Assembly (NCBI GenBank): GCA_043744255.1
Contig: JAYTVA010000058.1
Location: 1 to 64,000, forward strand
Reading direction: 5' to 3'
DNA from: UKL13-2 sp043744255
GTDB lineage: Bacteria > Pseudomonadota > Gammaproteobacteria > Burkholderiales > Usitatibacteraceae
DNA: 64,000 nucleotides
The notes below the pieces were generated by a model. That model saw only the letters and a list, made by a program, of their open reading frames with translations. It searched no databases and was not told where the DNA came from. Both the position numbers and the translations under genes were made by a program. Below, one piece after another: positions 63,901 to 64,000 of the stretch; within the stretch, counting starts at the first letter, position 1; each line of letters opens with the position of its first letter.

Positions 63901-64000
63901 TGTTCAGCACAAATCTATTTGCTGGATCGACCAACCAGCGAGGCAAGCCACCCGTCCACGGTCTCGCTCGCTGGTATGAGCGCTGCGGCGGCGGCGGCAC
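60904..64000 (+). CDS. Large GT41 (O-GlcNAc-transferase-like) TPR glycosyltransferase, 3' end outside window
   Basis: The frame is open from the ATG at 60904 to the window end, giving at least 1032 residues. TPR repeats at the N-terminus (DHWPSYYNLGLVFQELKRID and ALKRDDQAITAYQRAIAIDP, to about residue 135) precede a GT41 catalytic domain from about residue 262: KIRVGYVSADFRRHVMGQIM, DLDVLVDLAGQTMGGRPIIY, FGTFVNVLKLSARCVVTWAK and FPYAGGDTTLAALDRDVPVI. A second TPR block follows at about 680-870, and a further domain begins near residue 960 (ADALRIGMLIETGDTRNGID). GT41 enzymes add sugars to Ser/Thr or to glycans. It overlaps the wzt-like gene, so a role in surface polysaccharide or glycoprotein modification is likely (inference). 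Confidence 0.85.
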   Translation, partial: MSQPTTLDDLSQHALALQRAGKPLEAAQAYINIVRQVADHWPSYYNLGLVFQELKRIDDARVAYERAVQFNPQLAQGWNNLGIVLQALKRDDQAITAYQRAIAIDPSLAQARYNIAIVQQSRGRFTDSTESLRLAVAANPKDDNAWDALYRALLALKRQEDAVQAFIDWEAALGQSPLLTAAGLAQSRFLGDRVREAAYLKLAIDWPFPDPRPEQLIPILGMIQYFDVDGASLLRCYQRFDAAVAATHPLPIAPLPRRSAGQKIRVGYVSADFRRHVMGQIMLDVLRAHDRERFSIHLISTAESRYLDATTEEFKKLSDAFVDASNMTDLDAARAIAEFDLDVLVDLAGQTMGGRPIIYAHRPARKIVTHLGYHGSLGLSAVDYKLTDRLADPPEAAEFQIEKPFYLDSCLFPFAHVESSAEEERHYMGQRREGEFVFGTFVNVLKLSARCVVTWAKILQAAPNAVLAFSPLTSDDEPSIRRATSAAGIDPSRLRFIASHTSVGGQRARHALIDAVLDTFPYAGGDTTLAALDRDVPVITLTGKRNAERVGVSLLTHLGVTDTICTTEAEYIACAVRMASDRDWHQAMRTRFKSARERSSFAKVATHARALELAYVTIAAESTLENSSLSAKKFFQRFSETVRAHQRAQQSDQLGQIDMQYAALEAEQPGYVPLLRLRAAVAKSNNDGVREQELLAKAHATLPSDPSVAVALADALMDAGAYGDAAQVLKMSLALSPNDDNLQIAQARLYLRLARTAEAHDAATTVVNRAPTNVDARLLQANALAELGRVAEAFASYGQVLSLAPNHLGANYNAGLLALEGGAAASAEPLLRKAVEIDSRHELAHLRLAEALQAQHKTEAWIGLAKRLAAEFPRSLAARLTRAEAWRYEGELARESAEIVQVAEALVAEPDHHLVEETAARILRRRTAVGLSDALVDALKFRHAAAVQALHGVAAPSLPSRADALRIGMLIETGDTRNGIDDHRLQLTNAFAAAFTNAGCSAQIYLLDRPTSEASHPSTVSLAGMSAAAAAA

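Noticed and set aside
1..64000. tRNA, rRNA and complete insertion sequences
   Set aside because: I looked in the intergenic gaps and saw no cloverleaf with conserved T-loop sequence, no rRNA signature and no transposase frame.

Overview
The window looks like chromosomal DNA of a betaproteobacterium: moderately high G+C, a 3-hydroxybutyrate-oligomer hydrolase, a polA/DUF2782/thrB/BPSS1780 gene order, a PabB-PabC fusion, and a type II secretion operon with PilN-type GspL and T2SSM_b-type GspM. I cannot name the genus. I saw no rRNA, tRNA, CRISPR array or complete insertion sequence.

Layout. 1-2.4 kb: a brnT-brnA toxin-antitoxin pair behind a promoter with a palindromic operator, a GNAT acetyltransferase and a ketopantoate-reductase-like gene. 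2.6-6.1 kb: uvrD helicase interrupted by a 359-residue intein. 6.1-12.0 kb: a SAM-II-type riboswitch followed by an intrinsic terminator, then a DUF885 protein and cobalamin-dependent methionine synthase metH. 12.2-14.4 kb: a small membrane protein and pabB-pabC. 14.4-17.0 kb: accessory DNA with a decayed direct duplication of a solitary BrnA-type antitoxin and a two-gene cassette of a Gp37/Gp68 three-Cys protein and its partner TcmP. 17.1-22.8 kb: polA (reverse), then divergently a LOG-family protein, DUF2782, thrB and a BPSS1780 membrane protein. 23.0-27.7 kb (reverse): a WbpM-like dehydratase, a WbpL/WecA-like transferase and a secreted lipoprotein. 28.3-36.9 kb: gltB, gltD, prmA, a zinc-ribbon/DUF3426 protein and tpx. 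37.0-42.0 kb: a 3HB-oligomer hydrolase, then (reverse) an OmpA-BON protein with a membrane-anchored coiled-coil/HhH protein. 42.3-53.9 kb: a type II secretion operon in the order gspE-F-G-H-I-J-K-L-M-(C/N-like)-D. 54.0-58.7 kb: a small lipoprotein, two probably exported proteins and a parvulin-type isomerase. 58.8-64.0 kb: Wzm-Wzt polysaccharide exporter genes and a very large GT41 glycosyltransferase that runs off the window.

Themes. Methionine/SAM control appears as the riboswitch ahead of DUF885-metH. Surface biogenesis dominates the second half: lipid-linked sugar initiation (WbpL/WbpM-like), ABC export (Wzm/Wzt), protein secretion (T2SS) and candidate exported proteins. Short palindromic REP-like repeats (seven copies of one 27-nt family, plus other families) fill intergenic gaps, and one palindrome has inserted in frame into polA.

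Most notable items: the SAM-II attenuator with a drawable antiterminator, the UvrD intein, the TcmP/Gp37-68 cassette, the duplicated orphan antitoxin, and an intrinsic terminator whose T-run abuts the start codon of the isomerase gene.
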